Shown piece after piece: positions 24,512-36,300 of a stretch of DNA of 64,000 nucleotides. Within the stretch, counting starts at the first letter, position 1. Each line of letters starts with the position of its first letter. Below the pieces are notes generated by a model, which worked only from the letters and a program-made list of their open reading frames with translations, had not been told where the DNA came from and did not search any database. Origin of the DNA: Pristionchus mayeri (taxonomy: Eukaryota > Nematoda > Chromadorea > Rhabditida > Neodiplogasteridae); NCBI GenBank assembly GCA_036245805.1, contig BTRK01000002.1:29009067-29073066 (forward strand). Direction: 5' to 3'. The position numbers were made by a program, and so were the translations under genes.

Positions 24512-27500
24512 TTACCATGTACACCTGTTTATGCGCATGTACTTGGTATCGAGCGTCATATTGCGCGTTCCTTTGATCTCGACAATTGCAACTGGTGCTG
24601 ACTGGTGGAAGCAACGATGAAATATGAATCTCCTGAAAAGAGGTTATATCTTGACATAGTGGATGGGCAGTTTGCATAAAGGAAACATTTGCTGACCTGT
24701 AATCTGGAGATGAACAAACAATCGCTAAAGTGGTGGCAATCGAATTCGATGCGAATAGGAACATTATGTAGCAAGTGAGATCTGAGTTCGTCTTTCATAT
24801 ACTGTTGTGCTCGTTTATTATGAGCTAACTTGAGTCTATAGGAGGTAACAGCAAAGAGACGAAATGGATATTTTGCGGTAGCACGACGGTTACGACGGGC
24901 ACGGTGCACTGTAAAGAATCTGTAGTCTGCACAACAGTCACCATCGTTTCTCCAAATCCGCAAATTATTCAAAATTTGCTCTTCTTCGCCATGAATACTT
25001 AGCACCTGAGGGTAATACACAGGAACTTCAGCATAGATAAACTATTTCGGAGAACCATACAAATTTTGTGGCGAAATGTGCAAAGATGCGTACGTATTTT
25101 CCCATTCTCATTCTCAATTCGAACTTTTTTCATACTCGATAAGATATCAAAAAATGCAATCACACACCTGAGCGACAAGGGCGATAACAGCAACCCGCTG
25201 CAGGTACGCAGTAGCAGGAGAGAGGAAACTGCAAGATGCCTATTAATAAATCCAAGAAGGCTACAGAGCACACATTTGATTATCGCCATTTCTCAACCAT
25301 TAGCGGTCACTAGAGTGCGCAATTCGGGGCGGGTAATTCGGCATTGGACCGCTACCCGCGAGCGGTGAACGACGAATGAGATTACGCGAGAACTCTCTCA
25401 GAGAGCAATCAATTACCCGACATCTCTCTCCGAAATCGATCAATTACCCGAGATAGTCAACGAAAAAAATGTACAAAATTTCGCTTTCTCTGCTAAATTA
25501 GATTGTTTAGCAGCAACACAAACTCCGCTAGCAATGACATAACATACTTATTACTTCTGTAGGCTCTTTTCCTAAAAAATATAAATATGAGAGTAAAGCC
25601 TAATGGTTGTAACCACCTCAGACATAATTATGATAACAGCTCTCTTACTTCCTCGCATCACAGGTCGAGATGTCAGTGCCCTATTACGTCGGAATCTTTA
25701 CTATAGCTTCATTGAAGTCGAGTGATATCTAGACATGATAGTACGAGCATGCTCTCCATCGCTAGATGATAGAAGAAATCGCTAGAAGAGATCCCAAAAA
25801 GAACAAATAAGTTGTAAATATAATCCCAACTGCGTAACCATTTGCGAATATTCTGCGATCGAAACAGTGGTGAAGCGCGGGAACACCGGAAACCGACCTT
25901 CCCCCAATGACCTACCAGTTATGGGGGCGGTCAAAATAACTTCGGGACATAACAGTAACTATCGTAACATATCGTATTTCCTCCTACGGTATATTCATTT
26001 GAGATCCATTTGAAAACTCATAAAATATTTGACCCACGAAACTGAATATCACGCGTCTTCTGAGAGATTGCATGACCATGAGGAACCAGGTGCAAAAGTT
26101 TGAGCAATCTGGCAAAGAAAATTATGACAGTGTCTAGTTTCAGTGAGAAAATTTTTGTACCAGTGATTTTCCCTGGAACCGGCTTTTAGGCGTTTTCCGG
26201 ATGTGGTTCCGGCTCTGACGTACATTTATTCATTTTTGAGCTACAATGACCGGATGGTGCTCAAAATGTGCGGAAAATTATTTTAAGAAACTTTTATGTT
26301 TTCACCGAAGCTCTAGCACCACGAGATCATGGTGAAAATATCGAAAAACTCAGTCGAAATTCATAAAATAATTCATATCTCGCCCGGGACCCCACCTTGC
26401 ACAGTGTTTTCTTTGCAGATTCTGAATCTACGTACTCACATTAGTCTAGGAAAAATCTGTTGGAGAGTCGTCAGGTGTTAGAACAGGTCTCACTAATCCA
26501 AAATTTGCGAAAAGTCGCAAAGTCGGAAATTAATAATTCTCAATTTTACGTCGAAATTGCTCAGATCTATCTATTATTTCATATTTATGCGCTTACTAGT
26601 CTAGTTGTACCAATTTCCACAGTAAAATCGGAAGATTTCCATACTTTGAAAATGTCATGTTTTTCACATCGAATTTCTGAAATGTGAAGGTGTATAGTTC
26701 AACATTTCGGGATTGTACCAAGTGTTCACTATTTACATTTTAAAGTATGCCTAAGATAGTGTAAACATTTGCAGTTCATGGTTCTTACATGAATTCAGAG
26801 ATCCAGTTTTAGACCCTTCAATATGGCTCGAGCGAAAGTTAGGAAATAATCAAAATTTGTTTTTGAAGTTGATTTTGCGAACTACGGTTGGCCATATGTT
26901 GGACAAATGTTTTCATATCCAATTGAAACTAAAATCAATGAAAACTCTTTAAAATGTCACGTTTATAAATTTGCAATTTTTTTGAGATTTGCGGATTCAC
27001 ATTTCTGAAAAATCGTAAAAACGGCCTCTTGTTCATGCGAATCAAACTTCGAAAATTACAAAAAACATCTTTCAAACTCATGGATAATACGAATTCGCAG
27101 AATCAACTTCAAAAACGAATTTTGATTATTTCCTAACTTTCGCTCGAGCCATATTGAAGGGTCTAAAACTGGATCTCTGAATTCATGGAAGAACCATGAA
27201 CTGCAAATGTTTACACTATCTTAGGCATACTTTAAAATTTAAATAGTGAGCACTTGGTATAATCCCGAAATGTTGAACTAGACACCTTCAAATTTCAGAA
27301 ATTCGATATGAAAAACATGACATTTTCAAAGTATGGAAATCTTCCGATTTTACTGTGGAAATTGGTACAACTAGACTAGTAAGCGCATAAATATGAAATA
27401 ATAGATAGATCTGAGCAATTTCGACGTAAAATTGAGAATTATTAATTTTCGACTTTGCGACTTGGTCGCAAATTTTGGATTAGTGAGACCCCCCGGTCAT

Positions 27501-29811
27501 TGTAGCTCAAAAATGAACAAATATACGTCAGAGCCGGAACCACATCCGGAAAACGCCTAAAAGCCAATTCCAGGGAAAATCACTGGTACAAAAGTTTTAT
27601 CACTGAAACTAGACACTGTCATAATTTTCTTTGCCAGATTGCTCACACTTTTGCACCTGGTTCCTCAGGGGGTTCGTTTTCATGCAACCTCTCAGAAGAC
27701 ACGTGATATATGGAACTTCGAAACGGTCGTTAGTTCTATGTTCCGGTCGGCTTTTGTCCGCTTGCCTCCTACGTCAAACCACAACACAAAGCCTTTTTCT
27801 GAGCTAGTCGAGAATATGCTCGACCTATTTACAAGGCTGGAATACCGTATTAATACAATACCACCATCACCTATCGTAACCAGATCAATTGGTCAAATAT
27901 TAAAATTATCAAAATCACAAAATGATGACGACATAGTCATGGGGTAAAACAATTTACGGCAGAATAATTTTAACATCGATAACGAAATTTTATAAAAATA
28001 TTTGACCCAAGGAACTGAATCTGACCCATGGAACTGGTTACTGTTGGTGATGGTGGTAATTTAGTAATGATGGAATACGGTAGTCCTAACTTGTAAAAAG
28101 GTCTCCCAAGCGAGTTATGCTCTGTTGCCGTTTTGGTCGTTGCCGTTTTGCCCTTCATCCAGCTCAATACGTCATTAGCCGACGTCTCAACGAAATGGGA
28201 ATGCCTAGGAAACCGATTAAGATAAGGGATAATCAAAATCGTTGAAGAGTAAAACAAAATCAGCAAAGCAAAACGTATCTGAAAGGCGGCAAACCGACAA
28301 TCCACCCACAATAATCGTGTGCAACCGTTAAGCGAGAGCGAGAGCATGATGAGAAAATGATCTCACTATCTCAATAAACTGGCAAGGAATAGTCAAAATC
28401 GAGCTTTAACGCGAGAATGCACGTTCACTATCTCGGGTAATCGATCATTTTGCACGATTACCCGAGATAATTCTCCCTTTCATTTTTCATTCGCGGGTAC
28501 CCGCGGTGTCGCGTAGTGTTGGATTTCGAACTCTAGCGGTCACCGCATTCGTAGTTATGGTAAACACGATGAAACTCACTTCCTGGACACTTTTAGTGTG
28601 TGATGCATATGCCAGAAGGTGAATGAGACGAGTAAGACGATGACTAGTTCAGCGACGCACATATGGACAACCACGCCCTGCAAGGCAGATCGACACAAAA
28701 TAAAACTGTTTTCCATTCACAATAAAATTGTTTTCTTGTCACCGCAAAATCGGATATGTAATGGAAGAATAGCGCCTTACGATTGAGAATAAAGACGGTG
28801 GAGCGACGATACTGTTGCGCGCTAGCAGCCAGGAAGGAGACCATTCAACCTATAATGTTGACTCATCATGATTTCTCATAGCTCACTTTACATTATTTCT
28901 TATTGTGGAAATCGAAGCTAAATTTTCGCTATTGCACACTTTCTCACATTTCATTAGCCATTTCTTGCTTACTTCGTCTGTGTCCTTCACAGCTAGCGCG
29001 ACTGAAATGCACAGTAAGGAACAGCCAATATTGAATGCGAAGAATGTGATCGTTCTATCGAGAGTAGAGAGCATCTGAATTCAATCAATGACAATTCAAA
29101 CATTATTGATATTTTATCATTTAAAGTGGTTTTATAACTGCAAGTTTCAGTCATCGAACGATTGGCACACTTTATTCAGAACACTGCATAGAGTTCTATG
29201 ATGCTCAATATTAAAATGCCCCTCCCATTATAAGAACCTTGACCTTGAGATTCGAAGTGGACGGAAGAATCGACTGATGCCGGTACAGGACGCAAATATA
29301 GGCCGAGCTGACAATTTGAACGAGATTGAACAGTATTGCAACCTTAAAGGTCTCAGTCACTTCGAATTGACTGACAAACTGGAACTTGGCTGAGACATGC
29401 AAGCACCCTAGCGTGTATCCACTGAAGTGTTGCATGACCAAGTGTGGGCAAGTAATGAAGCACAGTTGGAGGTCGTACAAGAGGTAGGCGATCGGAAATG
29501 GACTCATTTTCATTTTTCCGAATATCAACGAAATCATAGTGAATTATGTGCTGAAATTGGTGTATTTTCCAATCATCCAATCATAAAGAGTAAATTGTAT
29601 TAGCTGACCCAGCAACGAATAGCATTCTTACCAGACTCTGCGCCGTCAACAATTTGTACGTTCTGCTGCCGTTTCTCGAGAGCACAATCGAGAGGGTGAA
29701 TGTGATGCAGATGACAGATAATATTCCTATTATGAAGTAGCCGCGAACTAGAGATGCGTCAGTGATCTCCGTAGGAATCAACGTATTTGAATTGTTCATC
29801 TGAGGTGGCAT
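24512..29811 (-). CDS. Seven-transmembrane chemoreceptor (Srh/Str-like)
   Basis: Predicted sensory GPCR. The ATG at 29811 precedes helix 1 (GYFIIGILSVICITFTLSIV). The next exon (about 29510-29240) has SPFPIAYLLYDLQLCFITC and HFSGYTLGCLHV, then VLYRHQSILPSTSNLK. Further exons cover LDRTITFFAFNIGCSLLCIS (about 29060) and VHMCVAELVIVLLVSFTFW (about 28660-28600). Its donor (AGGAA/GTGAGT at about 28577) is in phase with SPATAYLQRVAVIALVAQ at about 25230, the classic pre-TM6 motif, although a 3.2-kb hAT-like element lies between. The last exons give PVVTVVLPQNIHFVSLLL, FASNSIATTLAIVCSSPDYR (TM7) and a basic tail ending at TAA 24512-24514. Exon 1 does not join exon 2 cleanly in frame: the obvious TTTCAG acceptor leads into a TAA, so a small frame defect or unseen exon is possible there. 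A second uncertain join lies near 24830. Confidence 0.7.
25311..28535. mobile_element. hAT-like composite element in a chemoreceptor intron
   Basis: Starts TAGAGTGCGCAATTC and ends in GGATTTCGAACTCTA (TIR TAGAGTnCGnAAT). The 8-bp GCGGTCAC is duplicated at 25303-25310 and 28536-28543. Both ends carry subterminal TTACCCGAGATA or complementary motifs near 25445 and 28460. No transposase could be read. A 1.66-kb foldback is nested within. It sits in the intron before the TM6 exon of the receptor. Confidence 0.78.
26048..27706. mobile_element. 1.66-kb foldback nested in the hAT-like element
   Basis: Inverted repeat whose outer parts ATCACGCGTCTTCTGAGAGA and TCTCAGAAGACACGTGAT pair, as do TTTTCCGGATGTGGTTCCGG and its complement at about 27535. 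The left arm has about 210 bp (26250-26470) not present in the right arm. Centre near 26900-27000. Confidence 0.85.
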
Positions 29812-30229
29812 TCAATACTTTGAAGCGACACGCTAGGTATTCAAAAACTGTAGGTAAAATTCCATAATAATCTAAATTCTAATACATGCAAATGGGGCAT
29901 TGGACATGGTAGAGCAGGCCATTAGGGACTTACAGGAGGGGACATGAGCATAGGAAGGTTGAGATCGGAAAATCACGATTGATGTAGATTGTGTGACAAA
30001 CATATTTTCTCTTTCATAGTAAACTACAATACAATTACCCTTTTGATTATTGTCGTCTTTCTTTATGTTTTCTTACATTAAATGCAATGGTTAATTTCAC
30101 ATACACGCCGGTGACTTTGTGATCCATTAGATAATCATTTATTGGTATATTTTTAGGTGGAGTAATAATGCGAATCGTAACAGACCTCAATAAATATGTA
30201 ATGTGAGAATGGAACGGAGGCGGAAATAA
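29812..30229. other. Intergenic spacer
   Basis: No gene, hairpin or repeat family recognised. Confidence 0.35.
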
Positions 30230-30619
30230 AATCGGTATCGCGCAAATATAAGGGAAAATTCGACCATCGGTACTCTGTCGTCTGATCTTTGTGCACGATT
30301 GCAATGCAATTGCAACTGCGAGACAGAGTCTGTGGATGCTTCGATCTACTATTTCCCCTATCAGCTCCGTTCGGAGATCGAACCGGAAAAGCTCTGTAAG
30401 AACAATGATTCAACTCACTTCGGCTATATTTATGAATATGATAATAAATAATCCTTATCAAAACAAGTTATGAATCATTCAAAATTTGCTGCAGACCGGC
30501 AAATCGCGCGTTCCGAGCCCAATTTTGGATCTGAAGAGAAGCAGTCTACTGTCTGCTCTACTTACAGTAGTGTGAAAGAAAAGGAATCCAGCTCAACATC
30601 AGGCATCAGGGTGAATTGA
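30230..30619 (+). CDS. 3' exons of an unrecognised gene
   Basis: An open stretch to 30395 encodes a Cys-rich segment (CNCNCETESVDASIYYFPYQ) and EIEPEKL. A GTAAGA donor leads to an acceptor at 30494, and the phase-1 join continues with RQIARSEPNFGSEE, a Ser-rich tail and TGA at 30617-30619. No in-frame ATG was found, so this is the C-terminus of something starting upstream. The Cys cluster is faintly reminiscent of DEG/ENaC channel ectodomains, but the typical following motifs are absent; family unknown. Confidence 0.45.
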
Positions 30620-30730
30620 TATTTTCTTTGAACATGGTGCACATATTATTTCTTACGAATGTCCCCTTTATGTACAAAATTAAAGCAGAATCGGTCGATT
30701 TCTGATATGGGTCCGCATCGGAACTTTGAA

Positions 30731-30786
30731 GATGAGCACTACACGTTCAGTCTCAATAGGTCTCAATAGGATGAGCACTACACGTT
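30731..30786 (+). repeat. Short tandem duplication
   Basis: GATGAGCACTACACGTT occurs at 30731 and about 30769, separated by two adjacent copies of TCTCAATAGG. A small local duplication in otherwise featureless intergenic DNA (30620-31279), which also contains a C10-type homopolymer near 31062. Confidence 0.7.
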
Positions 30787-31279
30787 GATGCCTGACGATA
30801 TGTCTGCAACTCCAACGAGTATCAATCCCGGAATGGGGTTGATGACGTGTTGTGTGCGTTGTCAATGCGTGATGGTCGTCTATTGGGAAGAATTCGTCGT
30901 GTGATTATGTGATTCCATCAATCTCTATTTCTCCATCTGTCGTGCTGCCGACATGCTTACGGGTTTTTTTCGTATGCTGTTCTCGTCTAATTTACCGACA
31001 TATGCATCGAGTAGCCAGTAGAATTCACAATTCGAAGTCTAATTGCGAATTCGCAGTCGCCCCCCCCCCTCGCATATTGTGAAACCCATTACTGCAGGGA
31101 CGACTACTTACGGAATGTCAATGCAGTAGCCATGGATGTAATTACGTATTTAGATCAAGTTCATTCTCAATTCTGCAATTAGAAAATGCTAAATAGCGAA
31201 ATTATTCGATCGTGAATTAATTATATTTTTGGATTAATAAAAGTGGAATAGGCTACTTGATGATTTTCCAGGGAGCTGT

Positions 31280-32965
31280 TTAAGAGACATTCCACGAGAA
31301 AACGCACCTTTTGGGAGGGGTCGACGGATGGCTTTTTTGCAACCCCCCTCAATATCTCGCTGGTGAAGTTCCCATACCGAGTGCTGATATTTGGCCCAAT
31401 ATGAAGGGCTCTAGTGCACTTTCCGAAAAATGCCAGACCTGGCCCAAAAAAATCGAAAATTTCAATTTTTTGAAAAGTACGATAATATAGGTTTTTCTGG
31501 AGTATTTTTTTATGAAAACACCGAAAAACATACTTAAAATACGATCAGATGCCGATAAAGTGTCGAAAACGTCAATTTTCGATGATCTTTGGCCGTCCTG
31601 AAAAATTTTTAATGCTCTTTGCCAAAAATAACTTTATTTTCGGATTGGCCATGAAAAACTACGTACAATATCCAATTTTTACGAAAATTCAGGAATGCGC
31701 TCGGATGTTATGGTTTCCAGAACATGGCGACTCTAGAGCAATCTCTCAGAGAAAAACCACCACACTTTCTCCAAATCATGCCGAATGGACTCTTTTGAAC
31801 ATCGAAACTTATTTATATATCGAATCAAACAATTTGAGCTCATGATCATTCAATTTGAAGTCTTAATCTTGAAATTTGCACTTTTGGAAATTCCAAATTT
31901 CTCTGATTTCCCAAATATCGATATTTTTTCGTCATAATTACGTTTTCAATCGTCGGAAACGCCTCATATTAAGTATTATGTATTTCTTATGCATATTCAC
32001 ATCGTTTTTGAACATACTCCATCTCAATTGAACACTTTCATGTTTTGAAAACTCGAGAAAATGCGATATTTTTCAAAATTTTCGAAATTTTGCGATTTTG
32101 GGACACTCTGAGATTGCTATTTGAAGGTCAACCACATCATTTTTCGCTCAGAATTACTTTACATAACGGATATAATCATTTGCGTTTGGTTTGGAAGCCA
32201 TCTGGCGAAATTTAGTTTTTCATTGTTTTCAAAATGGATCGAAATTTTCAAATCATGAGAGTGTTAAATTAAGTGGTATATGTACAAAAACGATGTGAAT
32301 ATGCTTAAGAAATACATAATACTTAATATGAGGCGTTTCCGACGATTGAAAACGTAATTATGACGAAAAAATATCGATATTTGGGAAATCAGAGAAATTT
32401 GGAATTTCCAAAAATGCAAATTTCAAGATTAAGACTTCAAATTGCATGATCATGAGCTCAAATTGTTTGATTCGACATATAAATAAGTTTCGATGTTCAA
32501 AAGAGTTCATTCGGCATGATTTGGAGAAAGTGTGGTGGTTTTTCTCTGAGAGATTGCTCTAGAGTCGCCATCTTCTGGAAACCATAACTTCCGAGCGCAT
32601 TCCTGAATTTTCGTAAAAATTGGATATTATACGTACTTTTTCATGGCGAATCCGAAAATAAAGTTATTTTTGGCAAAGAGCGTTAAAAAATTTTCAGGAC
32701 GGCCAAAATTCATCGAAAATTGACGTTAAAAAAAACATAAAAAAATACTCCAGAAAAACCTATAATATCGTACTTTTCAGAAAATTGAATTGAAATTTCG
32801 ATTTTTTTTGGGCCAGGTCTGGCATTTTTCGGAAAGTGCACCAGAGCCCTTCATATTGGGCCAAATATCAGCACTCGGTATGGGAACTTCACCAGCGAGA
32901 TATTGAGGGGGGTTGCAAAAAAGCCATCCGGAGGTTGGTACGTTTTCTCGTGGAATGTCTCTTAA
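31280..32965. mobile_element. TTAA-flanked foldback, copy 2
   Basis: 1686-bp inverted repeat bounded by TTAA. Left terminus TTAAGAGACATTCCACGAGA, right terminus TCGTGGAATGTCTCTTAA. Arms pair almost to the centre (about 32130). The inner sequence differs from copies 1 and 3, but the termini and TTAA flanks agree. Confidence 0.92.
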
Positions 32966-33352
32966 GAGAAGCTCGTCAAGATGACCGAGTCAGTCTTCTC
33001 CTATTTCCTTCTCATACCTCTTCATGTGATACAAAGTACACAATAAATATGTGCGAATACGTTTTAGAAATTGTCGAAAATTACGTAAAAAAATGCGTAA
33101 AAATAACAGTGTATTATGGTCATATTTGGTGCCGCCCTTTCTAGGTAAAGATTTTTTTCATCCCGATTTCGAGACTGGGCTCGCGGCAGCACTGTTATGT
33201 TAGGAAAGTACCAATCTGTGATAAATATCAATCTTATTTTGCCAAAAAATGCACATCTCGCTATCAGCACATTTAAAACAAAGGATAAACAGCTGTTTTT
33301 TGATTATGCATAATATTTACTCAATACAAAACGAGTCACAACAAATGATAAA

Positions 33353-36300
33353 TCAATCATGGTGCTGATCTTCTATGCCGGATATATTTAATTGTTTGGG
33401 AGATTCGTCAACGTCCGAATCATCAATGTCTTCTTCCTCTTCCGATTCTTCGTCTGTCCACCATTCTCCAATTGAGCCCTCTGAATCAGACTCATCCGAA
33501 GTGTCAGCAATATATCCATCTTTCTTGGGCTTGTGTTTATTCAGAACAGATTTACGGCTCTCAAATGGTCAATTTTAACGTTATAATTTATTTTTTTACT
33601 TGGATGTTTTCTTTTGCTTACAGTTTCCTTCTTTGTATCGACGTGCTTTTGAGTTGATGAAGGACCTAAAATAGAAATTATTTGACATCAATGTTCATTC
33701 CGAGAACCCTGCAAACCACATTAATGTATATTTAAATGTAGTCAGAATAAAAAAAATCTGACCTGAATGAATCTTCGAGTGACTTTTGAGCGATCGGGAA
33801 TTGATGAATGCTGCACCGCACTCCTTACATTTGAATGGTTTGATCTCAGCCATTATCGGATCTTGAATCTCTGAAATTCATGAAAAAATTGTTGAAATAT
33901 TATTTTTTTAAAGTCGTAATCTGCTTCACTTACCATGCACTTGTCTCATGTGCCTTTTCATGTTTTGTTTTTCAGAAAATCTTCGACCGCATTCTTTGAA
34001 TTTGTAAGGACGTTTTTCCTCTTCGGGAATATCATCATCTCAATTTTAGAATTAGCTCCATTATGAAATAATTTAGAACCAATTTATTATGAAATAATTT
34101 AAGTTTTACCTAAGTGAACATTCGAATGAGCTGATAGAGTTCGGGCGGAGCTGAAAGATGCACAGCACTCATTACATTTGAATGGTCTATTTGTAGCTGT
34201 TTCGTCGTCTGAACGATGAAATTGTTTTGGAATAGTTTAATTTACTTGAGTAATACTTGAATGGTATAATTTGTGCTTCGCCAGATTTCCCAGTTGAGAA
34301 AACTTCTCGCCACAAATTTCGCACGAGTATGGACGCTTGCGCGGATCTTTATCATCTGAATTCAATATATTAATATTTCATTTAAAGTTTTGGTAAATAA
34401 GTTTGATAAAATTATTTTAATCAAATCTTCTTGCTCATGAATACTGAAATAACTCGCTGAGGTGTTGAAGCGAATGCTGTTCGAGTGATCGTTTGAATCT
34501 AAGCCGCTTTCCACATTGTCCACATTTGAATGGTCGCTTTATCTCTGCTTGCTTCGGATCGGAATCATCTGGGATCAAAAAGAAAAATCATAAACCAAAT
34601 TCAACGCTTGCCTAAATGCGACTGCTTATGTATCTTGAACATGTTTCCAGATTTTACTTTCTTTCCACATATTTCATATTCGAATTTCTTATTAGGGTCA
34701 TCTTTTTCTGAAAATTGTGCATTTTCATGAATTGAAATATAATAGAACGAACCAAAATGCTGATTTTTGGTATGAACAATTAGCGAATGAGATAATTTAA
34801 ATCTTTTCCCACACTGCTCGCATTTATGTGGGCGTCTCTCTTCCTCGCCTTAACATCACGAGATAAAGGGTAAAAGGTACAAGGTGTAAGTGCAGCCACG
34901 TAAAGCGATTTTACAGTCGTAAAGAGCCGACTATGCTTGGTGGTGCAGTGAGGTGAGACCGACATTACGGGATATAACTACATGAATGTCATTGTTCCGA
35001 AACAACAAGACACCTCCAGTTCACTTACATTCATGCGTCTTCATATGATTTGAGAGGTTTGTGGCACCATTGCAGATTTTCCAGCATATGATGCATTCAT
35101 ATTTCTGCTTACGTGGATCAGTGTTATCTTGATAGTAATAAATCAATGAAATATTACATCTTATTTTATTATTTTTGTTTAAAAAACTCACCGAAATGAA
35201 TATTCTCGTGTCTTCTTAGATTTGTTTTACGCGGGAATTTCTTTCCACAATGTTCGCACTTGAAAGGGAGCTCGACATCTGGAATCAATATTTCTTGTAT
35301 ACTTTGGCGAATAACTCACTCGAATGGCTCTTAACGTGGATTCACAGGTGCTGTGAGGTAGTGTACTTCTTCTTGCACACTTCGCAAGAATACGGACGCT
35401 TCCGAGGATCGCTTTCGGCTTAAAATCTTCTAATTTCTTTCAGATATCAATCTATCAATCAATAAATCATGATTAATTACATCATGCGGTTATCACAAGA
35501 TGAGTTTTTGCCCTGTCTCAGATCGAAACGAGAGAATTCCCCTTCTTCCCCCCTCTCATACTCGAATCTCTAAATGTCCGATAGCAACTATCAAATCAAA
35601 TTTCGGATACAAACAAAGGCTCTGCAAACAAACCAATGTGAGTATTATAATGCAGTCTGAGATTTCGCCCAGTGGTGAATCGTCCTTCACATTGGTCACA
35701 CTTGAATGGTTTCTTAACTTCTAGTTGCTTCGGGTCGTTTTCATCTTGAATGAAGGATTAGTAATATTGTTAATATTGTTTGAAAAGAATGCATGCATGA
35801 CGTATTCATTGAAAATTTAAGCGAATTCGAAATAAATTCAAAAATGAACGAATGGGAAAACATGCCTAGGTGAATAATCTCATGTTTTGCAAGACTATTA
35901 GCGTATGAGAATTTCTTTCCACAGATTTTACATTTAAATCGCCATCTCTTTTCTTCGTCTTCTAAAAAGTAGATTGGAATAGATTACTGGGGATTTTGCA
36001 AATTTACCTTCGTGAACAACCATATGAACGTTCAGTTGACTTCTTGTCGTGTAAGTTTTGTCGCAGATATTACATTTATGAGCTCTTTTGCGGGGGTCGT
36101 TAGCGGCTGTGAAGTAATCATAAAATCATCCTAACTCTACAAGGAAAAAAAACAATTTGATAATAACTTACACAGGTGAATGAGCTTGTGCCTGTCGAAA
36201 TTTATGGCGATATTTCACGTCACATTTGTCGCACTCAAACATCGTTCCATTATTCTCTGAAAGATGCGCTTGAATTAAGATAAATCATGCGAACATATCT

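Noticed and set aside
30230..30395. DEG/ENaC channel ectodomain
   Set aside because: Only a CNCNC-like cluster and an FP pair fit; the motifs that should follow are absent.
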